Positions 43,786 to 55,000 of a stretch of 64,000 bases of DNA are shown piece after piece. The notes below the pieces were generated by a model, which was not told the origin of the DNA, did no database searches, and worked only from the letters and a program-made list of their open reading frames with translations. The translations under genes and the position numbers were made by a program. Source of the DNA: Cerioporus squamosus (Eukaryota > Basidiomycota > Agaricomycetes > Polyporales > Polyporaceae); assembly GCA_022592435.1 (NCBI GenBank), contig JABYQS010000015.1:369081-433080 (forward strand), written 5' to 3'. The number at the start of each line of letters is the position of its first letter. The first letter of the stretch is position 1.

Positions 43786-45220
43786 ATGCCTGCAGAGCGC
43801 ACGTCCGCAAGCTCGTCCCAAACTGCCTTTCGACGTGTCAAATGGGAAGGCCGTACCGTCGCGGTCGTTGCGAAGCCTAACGTGCTGGTAAGCATCAGTT
43901 AGACGTCATTCATGCTATTACAAGACTTGGAGGACAAGGATCTTATTATGATGTAGTCGATCATACAAGCCGCTTGCAAGCACTTCCGCGTCGTTGCTCC
44001 AGTAGAGGAGTTCGTTCTACTTGGCCAGTTGGACGGTGACGAACTCACCGATGAGAGCTTGGACCTTCTTCCGTCAAAAGCGGTCTTGACTCTGTTCAAG
44101 CTGACGCGTGCCGCATTCCCCATCGCTAAAGTAGAGCCCACATTTGCCAATCTTATGGTTCCAAGTGCCGCCACAACCTCGGCTTGAGGGCCCTGTAGTG
44201 AAGGCAAAATCAATTTGAGGTTCTCCACGTACGTACCTTACTTTGCCCGTGTTCTTTCTCTCGTCATAGCGTGCTGACATGAGCATGTCGACCAGGTGGG
44301 AAGGAGAGACAATCGACATTCGGATGCACGTTACCTCCACCTTCCAGAAAGCCATGGACACCGTAGCCAGGAAGCTGGACAAGTGCGACGACGACCTGAG
44401 GTACACATTCAGTGGGTTCCGTATCAGTCCTCATCAAACCCCAGCGTCCCTGGCGATGTTGGACGGCGACACCATTGACATCCATCGAAGGGTGCTCGGC
44501 GGCAAACCGGTTATCTATCTCTTTCCTGCGGAGCCGCTGGAGAACGCGACTGTGTCTGTGCGGCTGGTCCCGCAATGGGCTTTCACACATATCTATCCTG
44601 TGGCGGACACAAAGATCCTCATCGATGGAAAGCAGAGCGTCACCTGGTCGGTGTCTGCTGCCATCGACGGCACGCTCATCGAGCAGGGCAGCAATCGCGA
44701 GCTGTCGTATCTCTTCTGGGAAGTGGCATCCGATGCGACGATTCCTGCAAGTCCGCCACTCACCCCGGCTGACCCCGACACGCTCCCGCTCGAGCACTTC
44801 GATCCCGCGTTCCCCAGTCTTGAACCTCATTCGCCGACAGCAGTTCTCCTGTCCTTCAAGGACCTGCTCCCGTATCTCGACGAGGCATTGAGAGGCCTCA
44901 CACTTCACACCTCTGCCTGTAACGACTTCATCACGTACTGGCTGCCCAAACTCTCGAAGAAGCCATACATCGCCCTACGGTTTCTCCCCCAGACTGTATA
45001 CGAGCGTGCGGCGCAGCTTCAGGTGACGCCTGCTCCGGATGTTGTAACGCGCGTCTTCATGCTGTTCCGAGGAGTCGCCGCTGAGGATGTCGACGAGTGG
45101 TCAGGCGCGAGCGAGCGCGTTGGAAGTGTGGACTGGGTGAAGGTCGTCGGTGTCGCACCGAGTGCGCTGGACGCAAGACGCTTCCGGGTCCTGGAGTGGG
45201 GTGCGATGGAGGTTTTGTAG
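43786..45220 (+). CDS. Ubiquitin-like/KPVIYLF protein, copy 3, possible nonsense codon
   Basis: Exon 1 (43786-43887) gives MPAERTSASSSQTAFRRVKW and EGRTVAVVAKPN, joined to SIIQAACKHFRVVAPVEEFV and LLGQLDGDELTDESLDLL. Then comes a SUMO-like domain (GETIDIRMHVTSTFQKAMDT, RYTFSGFRISPHQTPASLAM, LDGDTIDI) ending VLGGKPVIYLFPAEPL, and the common C-terminal domain (VTWSVSAAIDGTLIEQGSN, NDFITYWLPKLSKKPYIAL, LEWGAMEVL). An in-frame TGA at 44185-44187 lies between the N-terminal piece and the exon with EGKINLRFS, with the frame the same on both sides. It may be a nonsense change, or be removed by an intron that I could not place. Confidence 0.65.
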
Positions 45221-45642
45221 AGAAGGTGCGCGCTCAGTTGACTGCTGAAGGCCTCTCTGTTCGCATACTGATCGGTTGATAAGACTTGTACTTTAGGATT
45301 ACGACTTTGTCCAATCTGAGATCATGCAATACCATCTCGTCGTTCTCCGGGTTCATCAAGACTCCCGCATGTGGCGAGACCGCTTTCACGCGTCGAAGCA
45401 ACAGCAGCGAGATGTCGTCTCCGCAGGGTGCTGAATGCCCCGGCCTCAGGCCAGTTCCAAGTTTCTCCTGATCGATGAGCTGAGCCTTCCGTCTTCTGTT
45501 GTTCCGAACCCACAGAGGTAGTTGCGGCAACGAGTCAAGCTACAGCTATAATTGCGGAAGCACGGAAGGACAAGCAATACATATTCGTCAACTATCACAA
45601 GAGAGCCGGATCCCTTGGGGCATGGGGTTGCAGGCGGCGGCA
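45221..45642. other. Convergent 3' region
   Basis: 422 bp; nothing recognised. Confidence 0.4.
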
Positions 45643-46851
45643 CTATCTCCGAGACTGGACCCCTGCTCTCTGCGCAGCGCGGTCTTTGCGCTGCCTCTCC
45701 TTGGCGGCCTTTGCCATGCTACGCCCTATACGCCACCATATATAGCTCCAGACTAAACCATCCCACATCCTCCTCAGCATCCCTGGTGAGCCATCCCGGT
45801 TGGCAGCGGCAGGGCGAGTGCGATCCGACGGAGGCTCTTCAGCGCGAGCAGGTAGATAACCCGTCCACGCACTTATAACCACCGCCATCTCGTCGTCCTG
45901 CATGAGGAAGGGGTCCTGGTCATGTTGGGTGAGGAGCACGTGTAAACCGCGCACCACGGACCCGCTCGTCTTCGCAAGCCACCTCCCAACCGGGTCCGGA
46001 TGCGTGCAGTCCGTCGTCGCAGAGAGCACGCCTATCTCCCCGAGCATCCACCTGCGCATCGTCTCCTGGGGGAAGTACTGCCCGCTGCTCAGCCAGTGCG
46101 AGCTGAACTTGCGCGCCATCCCGAACGTAAGGAGCTCGTTCATCCAGGCGCAGTTGCGCCCGACGAGACCGAACTCCCTCCCGGCACGCTGCTCGATGAT
46201 GTCGACGAGTGCGGCAAGCGCGTCGAGCGACGGACCCGTCGCGACACTCTGTCCCTGTCCGATGGAGACCATGGAGAGCAGACGACGCCCCCGGGACAGA
46301 GCAGCCTTGTCGTCTGACATCTTGACGCGGAACAGCGATGGGCCTTCCCAAACAATCTCTGGCTTGTCAGAGACAAGAAACATATCGAACCGAGCGTACG
46401 TCGGCCCACCGGGGTGCAGGACGGTCACGACGACGTACTGGTGCCCGATCCGCAACGGGCCGGTGTTCGATGATTTCTCGTACGACTCGACGCTGGTGAT
46501 GGGGAGAGAACGGGTAGAGGTGGACGCAGCGCGAACACGCGCAGCGAACTCGGAGAAGGTGAAGCATGCCGGTCGGGGGTGTACCCTGTTCCCGTCCGCC
46601 GCCCCCTGATGGGACGCCGTCCGAGTCGAAAGCTCTGCCAGCTTGGCAGCGAGGGATGAGTAGTTGAATTTGTCGACGAAGTTCGCCGCCGTCTGCACAG
46701 ACGCGGCCGGTTGAGGGAGTCCCGAGCCTCGTAGCACATCTGCAGCTAATCGAGACGACTCGATAAGTGCTGCGATGGACGCAGGGGACGAGGAAGCGAG
46801 TTGAGATGAACCGGGGGACAAGGAGCCTGCAGGGAGGAAACTCGAAGTCAT
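45643..46851 (-). CDS. Unknown 402-residue protein, single exon
   Basis: An uninterrupted frame of 402 codons starting MTSSFLPAGSLSPGSSQLAS. The first ~100 residues are Ser/Ala-rich. A middle domain has LRIGHQYVVVTVLHPGGPTY, FLVSDKPEIVWEGPSLFRVK and GRNCAWMNELLTFGMARKF; the Gly-Arg-Asn-Cys with nearby residues is reminiscent of Cys-containing papain-like folds, but a catalytic His was not identified. The C-terminus has a Trp-rich amphipathic stretch (MWDGLVWSYIWWRIGRSMAK) and a basic end. An intronless gene this long is unusual in this window. Function unknown. Confidence 0.6.
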   Translation of the reverse strand: MTSSFLPAGSLSPGSSQLASSSPASIAALIESSRLAADVLRGSGLPQPAASVQTAANFVDKFNYSSLAAKLAELSTRTASHQGAADGNRVHPRPACFTFSEFAARVRAASTSTRSLPITSVESYEKSSNTGPLRIGHQYVVVTVLHPGGPTYARFDMFLVSDKPEIVWEGPSLFRVKMSDDKAALSRGRRLLSMVSIGQGQSVATGPSLDALAALVDIIEQRAGREFGLVGRNCAWMNELLTFGMARKFSSHWLSSGQYFPQETMRRWMLGEIGVLSATTDCTHPDPVGRWLAKTSGSVVRGLHVLLTQHDQDPFLMQDDEMAVVISAWTGYLPARAEEPPSDRTRPAAANRDGSPGMLRRMWDGLVWSYIWWRIGRSMAKAAKERQRKDRAAQRAGVQSRR

Positions 46852-47263
46852 CCTTTGAGTGCGATACCGAGCCTACTCACCGTTCGCCGATATATGAACC
46901 ACTCGTGCTCTATCTTCGTGGGCGGTGCTGCGGTAAAACACGTGTTGGAAGGTCATACTCAAGGCTTCGTGGGTGAAGCGGAATGTCAGCTATTGAATGC
47001 AGCTGCGGCAACCTGAAGGTTCTCAGCGCTCAAGCTCCTTCGGAAAAAGCGTAGGTGACCATACTAGGCGAGGCACCCAATGCTCGTGGTTCTTGCAAGG
47101 ATTGGGGTTCATTCTGCGGCGAGATCGTTATGTCATAAGATCACGACGAGTAGTAGTAGTTCACTGGAAAGACTCTCATGTGACACTATCTGTGCATTCC
47201 AGAACCTCATCCTACACAGGGTGTATGCGCAGTTCAGGCCACAAGAGCACCTTTCGTCAAAAC
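46852..47263. other. Upstream region of the 402-residue gene
   Basis: 412 bp between this start and the 3' end of WD40-like gene C; no motif stands out. Confidence 0.35.
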
Positions 47264-49269
47264 CTAGTAAGCCTTCGGCGGGTATTCTGGTAAGACGCTG
47301 ATATCCGGATCCTCCTTGAACTTGTACCGAACTGACAAGCATGTCAGCAGCGCCGAACGCGAAGCGGGCGAGAAGGAGCTGAGGGACCTACTCAAGTTAT
47401 GCCACCCCGCGTCCCACGCAAACCCAAAGAAGTCTTCCATGTGTCGAGCATGCTTGGGCCAATTGCACCCATCGTTCCTTACCTCATCCAGGCTTGCCTC
47501 ATACCGATCACCATCGCCGGCGACACTTTCAGATGCCTCCGCAGCGACGACATCCGGATCCTTGCGCGCCCACGCCGGCACACGCGCAGCTCGATAGTCA
47601 TACCCGTAGGAAGCCCCATCAATATAGGTGCACTCCGTCGCGGCGTAGAGCGTGGAGCGGCGGTCATCCCATGCGAGAGCGCGTACTTCGTTGTTGCCAG
47701 TTGAGAGCTCGTAGACCACCCTGCATGCCCGAACATCCCAGAGCGTGACATTCTCCGTGCGTTTCCCGCCGGTGAAAAGACCTGCAATACCCGCGTCAGC
47801 CGGACACAGCTATGCAGGGACGGTTGTCGACGTACTGGGGGCACCGTCAGGATGTGCGAGCTGTACCGCGGGGCAGTCCTCGCTGAGTCGTCCAGCGTTG
47901 AACGTCATGACCGGGAGCGGCTGTCGAACGTCGAACAGTCTTGCGTAGCCATCGCTACACGCCGTAGCGAAGATGTGCGCATCTCCGGGGCTGACGGAGA
48001 GGTCCAAGACGTAGCCACCGTGGCCTAGGAATCGTGCAGCCCTCCTGCCGTCGGCATCCATCAAGACGCATCCATAGTGCTGCGGACCGTACGAGCCAGG
48101 CTTCCCTTCCGAGGCGATCAGCTTGCCCGATGGCTCGTGCCAGAGCCACTGCGACGGTGCGATGTCCCTGTTGTCGAACGAGATTGTCATATGCGCAGCG
48201 CTGCCAGAAGAGCCTTCGATGTCGTACGGGTTGTCTCTACGCGTGCCCTCGTCGTAGAATGCAGAACCGATATGACGGCCCTGGCCCTCGTGTGTCTCGA
48301 GGTCGTCCAGCTTCCAGATCGCGGCCTTCCCTTCACCGGCACGAGCGATCCGACTACCCGGGAGGACAGCGAGGGGACCTTCGAAGCCGGTACTTTGCAA
48401 GGTGTGCACGTTGTCTCGGGCGCGAGCAGTGTAGTCGCCGAACGACGCCTTCCCCCATGCATAGGACTTGATACGGTACTCGTCAGCAACGAAGGCCTGC
48501 TTGTGCTGCTCGAGAAGGACAAGCGCATATGCCGGACGCGACAATCGAGGTTCGATGGTGATGCGCCGGAAACCAGCCGACGTGGTGTGCCGTGACGTGT
48601 CCTCTAGTCGGTAGAGATGGAGGTGTGGATCACATCCGCTGGCAGAGATGACAGCAAGGACAGATGAGTCGGACGAGATCGCGGCGTCTATGGGTGCGCA
48701 GATCTTCGCGTCGACGGACACCTCACAGCACGCCTCATAGACATCACGGGCAGACGGAGCAGCATATAGGCCGTCGCGAAATCGTGCAAGACGCGTGGAC
48801 TGGGAGCGAGGACGAGGAGTCTGGGTCCATGGAGGGGGTATGGCTTTCTTTCGCAGACGTTCAGGCAGGAGCGAAGGGACTAGTATGCCCAAGAGGGAAC
48901 AGAGGTCACGGATGATTGAGGTATTTATCAGACAGAAATGCACGGCGCAGCTCACAATCTTGCGGTCCACCCTGGTCGGGCATGTGCGTACGATGGCAGA
49001 TAGTCGATCCTATCGCGGTCTTCAGCCAGGAGGCTGCTGTAGGCGTGGTCGATCGCATGGTCCAGGATCTCCTGTGCCTTCTCTACGATATCCGGCAAGT
49101 CGTGGGCCTGCCAGTGCTCGGCATCGCGGACGACTTGCACTACCTCCTTGAGGACGTCTGCGTATACATCGGCGTATGGGCGACAGGACCACGACTCGGG
49201 AACGGCGTAGATCTTCTCATAGAGCTTGTCAAGACGACTCGAGTAGGAGGACAGTCCAAGTGACAGCAT
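47264..49269 (-). CDS. WD40-like paralog C
   Basis: The start MLSLGLSSYSSRLDKLYEKI (49267-49269) and the helical VVRDAEHWQAHDLPDIVEKA match the N-termini of paralogs A and B. A long exon holds the propeller: STRLARFRDGLYAAPSARDV, PIDAAISSDSSVLAVISASG, RIKSYAWGKASFGDYTARAR, DGYARLFDVRQPLPVMTFNA. The next exon has VTLWDVRACRVVYELSTGN and LYAATECTYIDG, then FGFAWDAGWHNL, and the last small exon YKFKEDPDISVLPEY. It is the most divergent copy; the acidic loop is shorter and less acidic. The coding frame looks open throughout; the exon 1-2 join near 48950 is uncertain. Function unknown. Confidence 0.75.
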
Positions 49270-49404
49270 CAGAATGGCAGTTACATCAGGAACGGTAGGA
49301 GATTGGCGTGGTGGTGCGCAGACAAGAGATTGATTAGCTGTAGGGCGCTTCGTATCAGTAGTAGTAAGTATCGGATAACCATCGAAGCTTGACCGGAGTA
49401 AGTA

Positions 49405-50201
49405 CAGCTATTTGCGGAAACAATGTCGTTCGAACTCCGACGACGCGCGCGCGCAAACGACGCGATAAAATCCAAAAAATACCGCCCAAGGCAACTACTC
49501 GCGATTGCATGAGAATTAGGACTTCTACATCCTACTGCCCCTCTCTTGCAGGCTGCCAGAAGCGCACTTGTTGCGCACGAAGTCGAATGGAGTGCATAGG
49601 TCACCCCGTTCTTGAGTTACTGCAGCCAGCTCACTCAGCCAATATTTTGTCTCCACATGCGACTGTGAGTGTCTTTCCCTGCAAATACTGACTTGAACCT
49701 GCTCGGGGACCTTTCTTAATTCCTTACCATCTCTCTTAGTAGACATATGGGTTGCCGAAGTGTGGTTATGGCCGCGAACTTCCTGTCGCCGCTCCGGCGC
49801 TTACTGTCACGACATATGCGGCCAGAGAATGCGACGTGAAACTGACAGATTTCCTCATTTCTGGTCTCTACAACACACTCTGAGTCGAGTACCATACACA
49901 CTCAGGCAGATGGGATCGCAAGATTGACAAGAAGTGAGGGAGAACCCGCGTTATGAGGTGGTGACCAGTTCCAGGGCCGCCGGTGACACGGACTTCGTAC
50001 CTCGACGTCTACTCGTGCTATCCGCCCCGTTCAAGCTCACAGACGATGCTAGAGCATCCAAGATGACCCCTGTATACCTAGCTTCACAGAATAACGACGT
50101 TCATCGGGACCTCCCGAATTTTCTCATTTTCTCGATTTTATCGCGTCGTTTGCGCGCGCGCGTCGTCGGAGTTCGAACGACATTGTTTCCGCAAATAGCT
50201 G
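49405..50201. mobile_element. 797 bp non-autonomous Tc1/mariner-like element
   Basis: The terminal inverted repeats are ~70 bp and almost perfect: CAGCTATTTGCGGAAACAAT at the left and its complement at the right, continuing through a (GC)n run to a GATAAAATC core. TA flanks both sides (49403-49404, 50202-50203). CAG ends with a TA duplication are typical of Tc1/mariner/pogo (Fot1-like) elements. The interior has no transposase frame, so it depends on one elsewhere. Inside lie only short open frames. Confidence 0.88.
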
Positions 50202-50203
50202 TA

Positions 50204-51109
50204 GCATATCCTTGCACTTGTTTCACTCTTCTACCAGCTTGCGCATCACTCGAAGACGTGAGCTGGCTCGAAACCTGGAATACATGGCAGAACAGTACAG
50301 TCGACTCGGGAACTAAGATGTATGCGGGATAATAACGACGGGAGGTTGAAGTCAAGAAGGCTCGGAACGCGGGTCGTCCGGCGTAGGCCCATATTGCCCA
50401 ATGTCAACCAACTGATACATTGATGAACCCACTCGACGGGGCACACCTGTAACAAACGACCTGAGTCTCATCTCGGCGAAGCAGCTTGACTAGCTAACCC
50501 GTGGCATCTCCTGCAGATATGATACAGATCTCCCTATCCATGTTACCTGCGTTCAAACAATACGATGACACCGACAAAACACACTTCTATTACCCTCGAC
50601 TCCCCTACAGTACTCCACAGCCTCAACAAACGAACGTGAACAGTCCGACGTAGTGTGTCTCAGATAAATACAACATCGTATCGGAGACGGGACGGGGGAC
50701 AGGGATGGGTTTCGGAGGAAGGGGGATGCGCATGTGGATAACGACAACGGGAAGATACAGTACTACTGGTAGCACGAAGCCCGACGACTGCATATAGCTC
50801 ACGAGTCCGACAACGAAAAGAACGCAAAACCAACGCATACGGCAAATTCGAGCACCGCAGTTCCGAAGAACGAAGACCGAGGCAGGGACGACTTCTCTAG
50901 CCCACTATATCACACGCGCGTCCGGGAACAGGGCCTTCGGGATCGTGCCAACTGTGACTCAATCGCCGACCGGTGTCCGCGGAGATGCTCGCCCACCAAC
51001 CATCACTGCATCCGAGGCGAAGACGTGTGAGGTGCCTGAACGGATGCGGGAGGTGCGAAGCTTTTCGGGGTCGGTCGCAGAAGCCACACCTAGTCGCCTA
51101 GTCGCCCGC
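50204..51109. other. Downstream of hydrophobin, no gene recognised
   Basis: 906 bp with short open frames only; presumably includes the hydrophobin 3' untranslated region. Confidence 0.4.
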
Positions 51110-51891
51110 TCAGAGGAAAACTAGAACGAACAGCAGCGTCAGCGAATCCGCGGAATGGAATGGAACGGAACGTCGAATACGCACTGGGGATGCAGCCGAT
51201 GGAGATCAGCCCGCCGTGGCTGTTATCCTCGCAGCAGACCGTTTGAGCCGAGCTGCGGCGCGACGTGCGATCAGTTTAGATCGACAGAAAGCGTTTCACG
51301 CTCAGACTGCAAAGTCACAGTGCAGAGCGGGGAAGGGTTGCGCTTACCAGGAGCTCGACCCGATGCCGATGACGGAGATGGGAGAGCAGGTGAGTCCGAC
51401 CTCGACGTCGGGGCCCAGGACGATGCCCAACAGCCCGAGGAGGAGCGCCACGACAGGGTCGTCGGCCTTCTGAAGGGAGTTGCAGCACTGGACGGGCCCG
51501 GTCGAGCAGGACGAAGGAGGCGGCTTGCTGGACGGCTTCGACGGCTTCGCGGCTGTGGAGTGTGTGAGTATATGCGCGGCATTCGGGGATTACGGGCGTT
51601 AGGGACGTCGGGCGCTGATGATTGCCCACGAAGGTTCAAGGTTCAACAACACGCCAACACGCGCATACATGCTGTGTAACACGCGTCGAGGCGAAGGCGG
51701 ACTCATGGGAATGAGAGGAGAACACGACACGTACCAGCGACACCGGTGGCCGGCTCCTTGCGGTAGAGCCTGCGGGGGGCGCGGGGAGGGAGGCCGCGAG
51801 CCATGCGTTCCGCGTTGGACTCGCCGAGTGCAGCGGCCGAGACGGTCGCGACGATGAGGGCCAGGACGAAGAGAACGATGTTGGACCTCAT
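51110..51891 (-). CDS. Class I hydrophobin
   Basis: Four exons (51735-51891, 51348-51552, 51185-51252, 51110-51120), all in phase, give 146 residues. The signal peptide is MRSNIVLFVLALIVATVSAA, followed by the Agaricomycete pre-domain motif ERMARGLPPRAPRR and a Lys/Pro/Ser linker. Eight cysteines have class I spacing: C-x6-CC-x31-C-x11-C-x5-CC-x12-C-x5. Core strands include PVVALLLGLLGIVLGPDVEV and SPISVIGIGSS. Hydrophobins are secreted and coat hyphae and fruit bodies at air interfaces. The last exon codes for only the final residues, as is common in this family. A TTATAA box lies ~120 bp upstream of the ATG. Confidence 0.93.
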
Positions 51892-52007
51892 GTTCGCAGA
51901 CGGATAGGCGGTCGCAAGGATGTCGACGGGTGGCGTGTCCGGGGAGGGGACGGTCGAGGGGCGGGAGCGAGGATGGGACAAGGGAGCAAGGACGAGAGGC
52001 AGGGAGG

Positions 52008-52013
52008 TTATAA
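52008..52013 (-). promoter_or_regulatory. TATA box of the hydrophobin gene
   Basis: TTATAA in the context GCTTATAACC on the minus strand, ~117 bp upstream of the ATG at 51891. Confidence 0.55.
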
Positions 52014-52019
52014 GCGGGC

Positions 52020-55000
52020 GCGTGAAGTGGAAAATCTGAGATGGCACGTTGGGCAGACGGGCGCGCAAGAAGGGCCGTGGCAGGCCCGGCTAGGCGGCAT
52101 GGACGCGAAGTGCGGTCGAGACGGGGTGCGACGCACGTCCGTGAGTGGCTGCCTGCCCGTCGAGGGACCCGGTTCGCCTGCGTTTGGTCTGAACAGGCTT
52201 CGCGCCTTCCTATCGCCCTGATGCCAGATGTCGTAACAGTATCGGACGCGCTGCCAGTGCGCCTTGACGCGATCAATGCTGTCTGCTGGGCCGGAGCTGG
52301 GCGGCGACAGGGAGGCGTCGAACAGGCCGTTCGAACATGCGCTCCTCCTCCACACGTACGGCCGATTATTGTCGCCGTGGGCCAGCGAGGCGAACACGCC
52401 AGGATCCCGGACGCGAGAGAGGCGATAACGCCGAGGTCTTTCACGACCTGGACGCATGTAGCTCCTCGTTCCGCAGGCAGAAAATGGCTGTGGGAAGCCG
52501 TCGGGAATCTGTGACGTCCGCTGAATATTGGCGTGCTTATTCGGAGCGCCGGTGTGCTGGCACCTCGCCCGATAGCACAGGCGGCGCTGTGTCGCCCTCG
52601 ATCAGCTGCGGAGCTCGACATCGTCTGAGATGCGCTGGCTTACCACAGAACATCTGTCGTAGCGTAGATGGGGCGGCAGAGATGCAGCTCGCCGGCATAA
52701 CGACCATGTCAAAGGCTTGTTCGGTTTGGCACGTTCAAACGGCTCAGTCAGCCCGCGCCTGGTGATTCCGATATTCTTGGTCTCTGCTCTTCTTGACGCT
52801 GCATTCCATGAGAAACAGCGCGGAAACAGACGGCGATTAGACATAGAAGGGCCTTGGAATGAGGTTCGAGATGGTCGGTGTATCAGACCAAGGCGGGCGG
52901 CAGAATCACGGAAGCTGCCGTCCCATGCTTACCTAATATTTCATCCACCCCGGCAGTGCGGCATCATCATGGTCGACGACGTCTTGACCGTACTCCTCGA
53001 CTCCGAGCTGGCTTCACCCCACCCCCGGCATGCGCTGCCTTCTACGTACTCGGTGTCTTACGACTGGGACTTATTCGGAGGCTCATGCGGCAATATCCCG
53101 CTACGGATGCGCGGCGATTGCAAAAGGAAGGCGGGATACGGTGCACCACGACCACTTGCTTCTGAATCTCTGGCTCATTTCCTGGAATCCTCGGCGTAAA
53201 GTGCTTCTTTGCGGCCCGGTGGGGCGATGTACAGTCAGCTCCACGGTGCTCCTGCTCACCCGACATCGTGTCAGTAAGTACTTGTGCTCTCGTCCAGCTC
53301 TCAGTTCACAGGTGTGATGTTACCATGACGCACCGTCGTGAACAGCGTGAGCGCAAGACATGCCACGCTTGCCTTCCATGTTCTGATAGCTAATCGTATA
53401 CTCAGCCAACCTGGAGTCGGCGACACGCAGATCATCGATCAACGACACTAGTGACAGCCGCACTCGTCCCGAGACCGTTATGGCGATTACTCCACCGTGG
53501 GTGGTTATGCCGCATTCTGTTGGCCAGCTCTGGACGAAACGCTATCTCAGATCCGGTTCTGACCATTCCCCCGGCCGACAACTAGCGCACTGCGAAATGG
53601 ACTCTCGGTCTTCCGGCACGCCTCGCGAGTCTCTTTAGAGCACAGGCTATCGCTCTCCAGCTGCATTCTGTGTGCAAGTCGCCGGACGCGGACGATACCC
53701 AAGCCCGAAGAATCAGGGACCGGCTAACGTACGTTCATAACGTAAGGTATTCTGAGGATTGTTATGTCCTGGCGCTGGCGGACGACGAGACACTCGGCCG
53801 TGTGGGAGTGGGAGAGACTGGGATGATCCGCTCACTTCGCTCAATCTCCGTTCCGCAGGCATACCGGTGTTTCCCTCTTCTGGCTAGGTGAGCACCGACA
53901 TGTCCGTTGTGCGCTATCCGCTGTCTTTCACTGACATCCTCGCCATCCATCACTCTCCTTGTGTCGCACTAGTGTTCAGCCACTGAGCCAGAGGATGAAC
54001 CTGCACACCAGTACCTGCCTTACGCCGCGATAACGCACAGGCAACATCTCAGCGTTCGACCATTCGTCTATCCGTGCTGCCGCGCTGCAGTCCCACGAGA
54101 AGATGAACCCATGTCGGCTGCGCTTTCCGTGGCCACTCTAACTACTGCACTCGTCCGGCCTTCCGTATCGCGTCCGATTGTCTATCGATCCTACCCTTTC
54201 CCTGCCACAACGCTATCTTCCAGGCACACCCTCTAGCTGCGATTGGACACGCATGGCCCACTGCCAAGGCCCACTTTCGCATCCTCATTCATCTGACAAT
54301 CAATCGACGCGCCCGTACTTACGTTCCCCTCGGGCCCGCGCTGCGTGCCTTGTCTCTCAGCGTGCACGGGTGCTACTGCACCCACGTCCACGTTCATTTG
54401 GCCATCTGCGCGACTGTGCAACTCACGCTCGCACTTCCACTCCACTTCTCAACATACCCCATGGCCTCCCGAGCCTCCAGACGAAGACAACATTTTCTAG
54501 GCACGCACTCTACCGCCACGCCCGGGGACCGCACAGCGTCCACCGGAACCTTACAGCCTTAGTGCGCGAACGCAGGAAGTCAACGAGCTGCTGTCTGGAC
54601 CGTCTGGAGCACACGGCTCACCACTTCCAGAGTCCACCTCTCGAGTAACGAACAGTCCAAGAGGAGCGACCTCTCCGTCTTCGACTTCCGACTTCGACTT
54701 CCATGCTCCACGCACCCAACCCGCACGCATTCCTTGGCCTTCGTACTTCCAGGATCGGAGGCTGGGCTCCGGGCCAATTCGCCTACGACGCCCGCCTCTC
54801 CCCGCCCCGGTGGCCGGTTCAATCCCGGTGCACCTGGCTTTTGGCGACTGTGCCGATGCTGGACACGCTCTCTGGCAGGCTCGCTATGTAGGATCATCAG
54901 CAGCACCCGCAAAGACGCAACTTCACCTGCGCTCGGGTGTACCAGACGGGGGCAGATCCGAGGCTCGCGTCGGTGCTCGTGCTCGTGTGCCTCGATGTTC

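Noticed and set aside
45234..45530. 98-codon minus frame between the ubiquitin-like copy 3 and the 402-residue gene
   Set aside because: No splice chain, no motif, and it overlaps presumed 3' untranslated sequence.
51599..52621. 340-codon open frame on the minus strand over the hydrophobin promoter
   Set aside because: The hydrophobin first exon uses another frame here with signal peptide and correct splice sites; the long frame is a GC-content artefact.
54812..54828. GGTTCAATCCCGG resembling a tRNA B box
   Set aside because: One base short of the GGTTCRANYCC spacing, no A box or cloverleaf around it, and it recurs altered in the tandem duplication.
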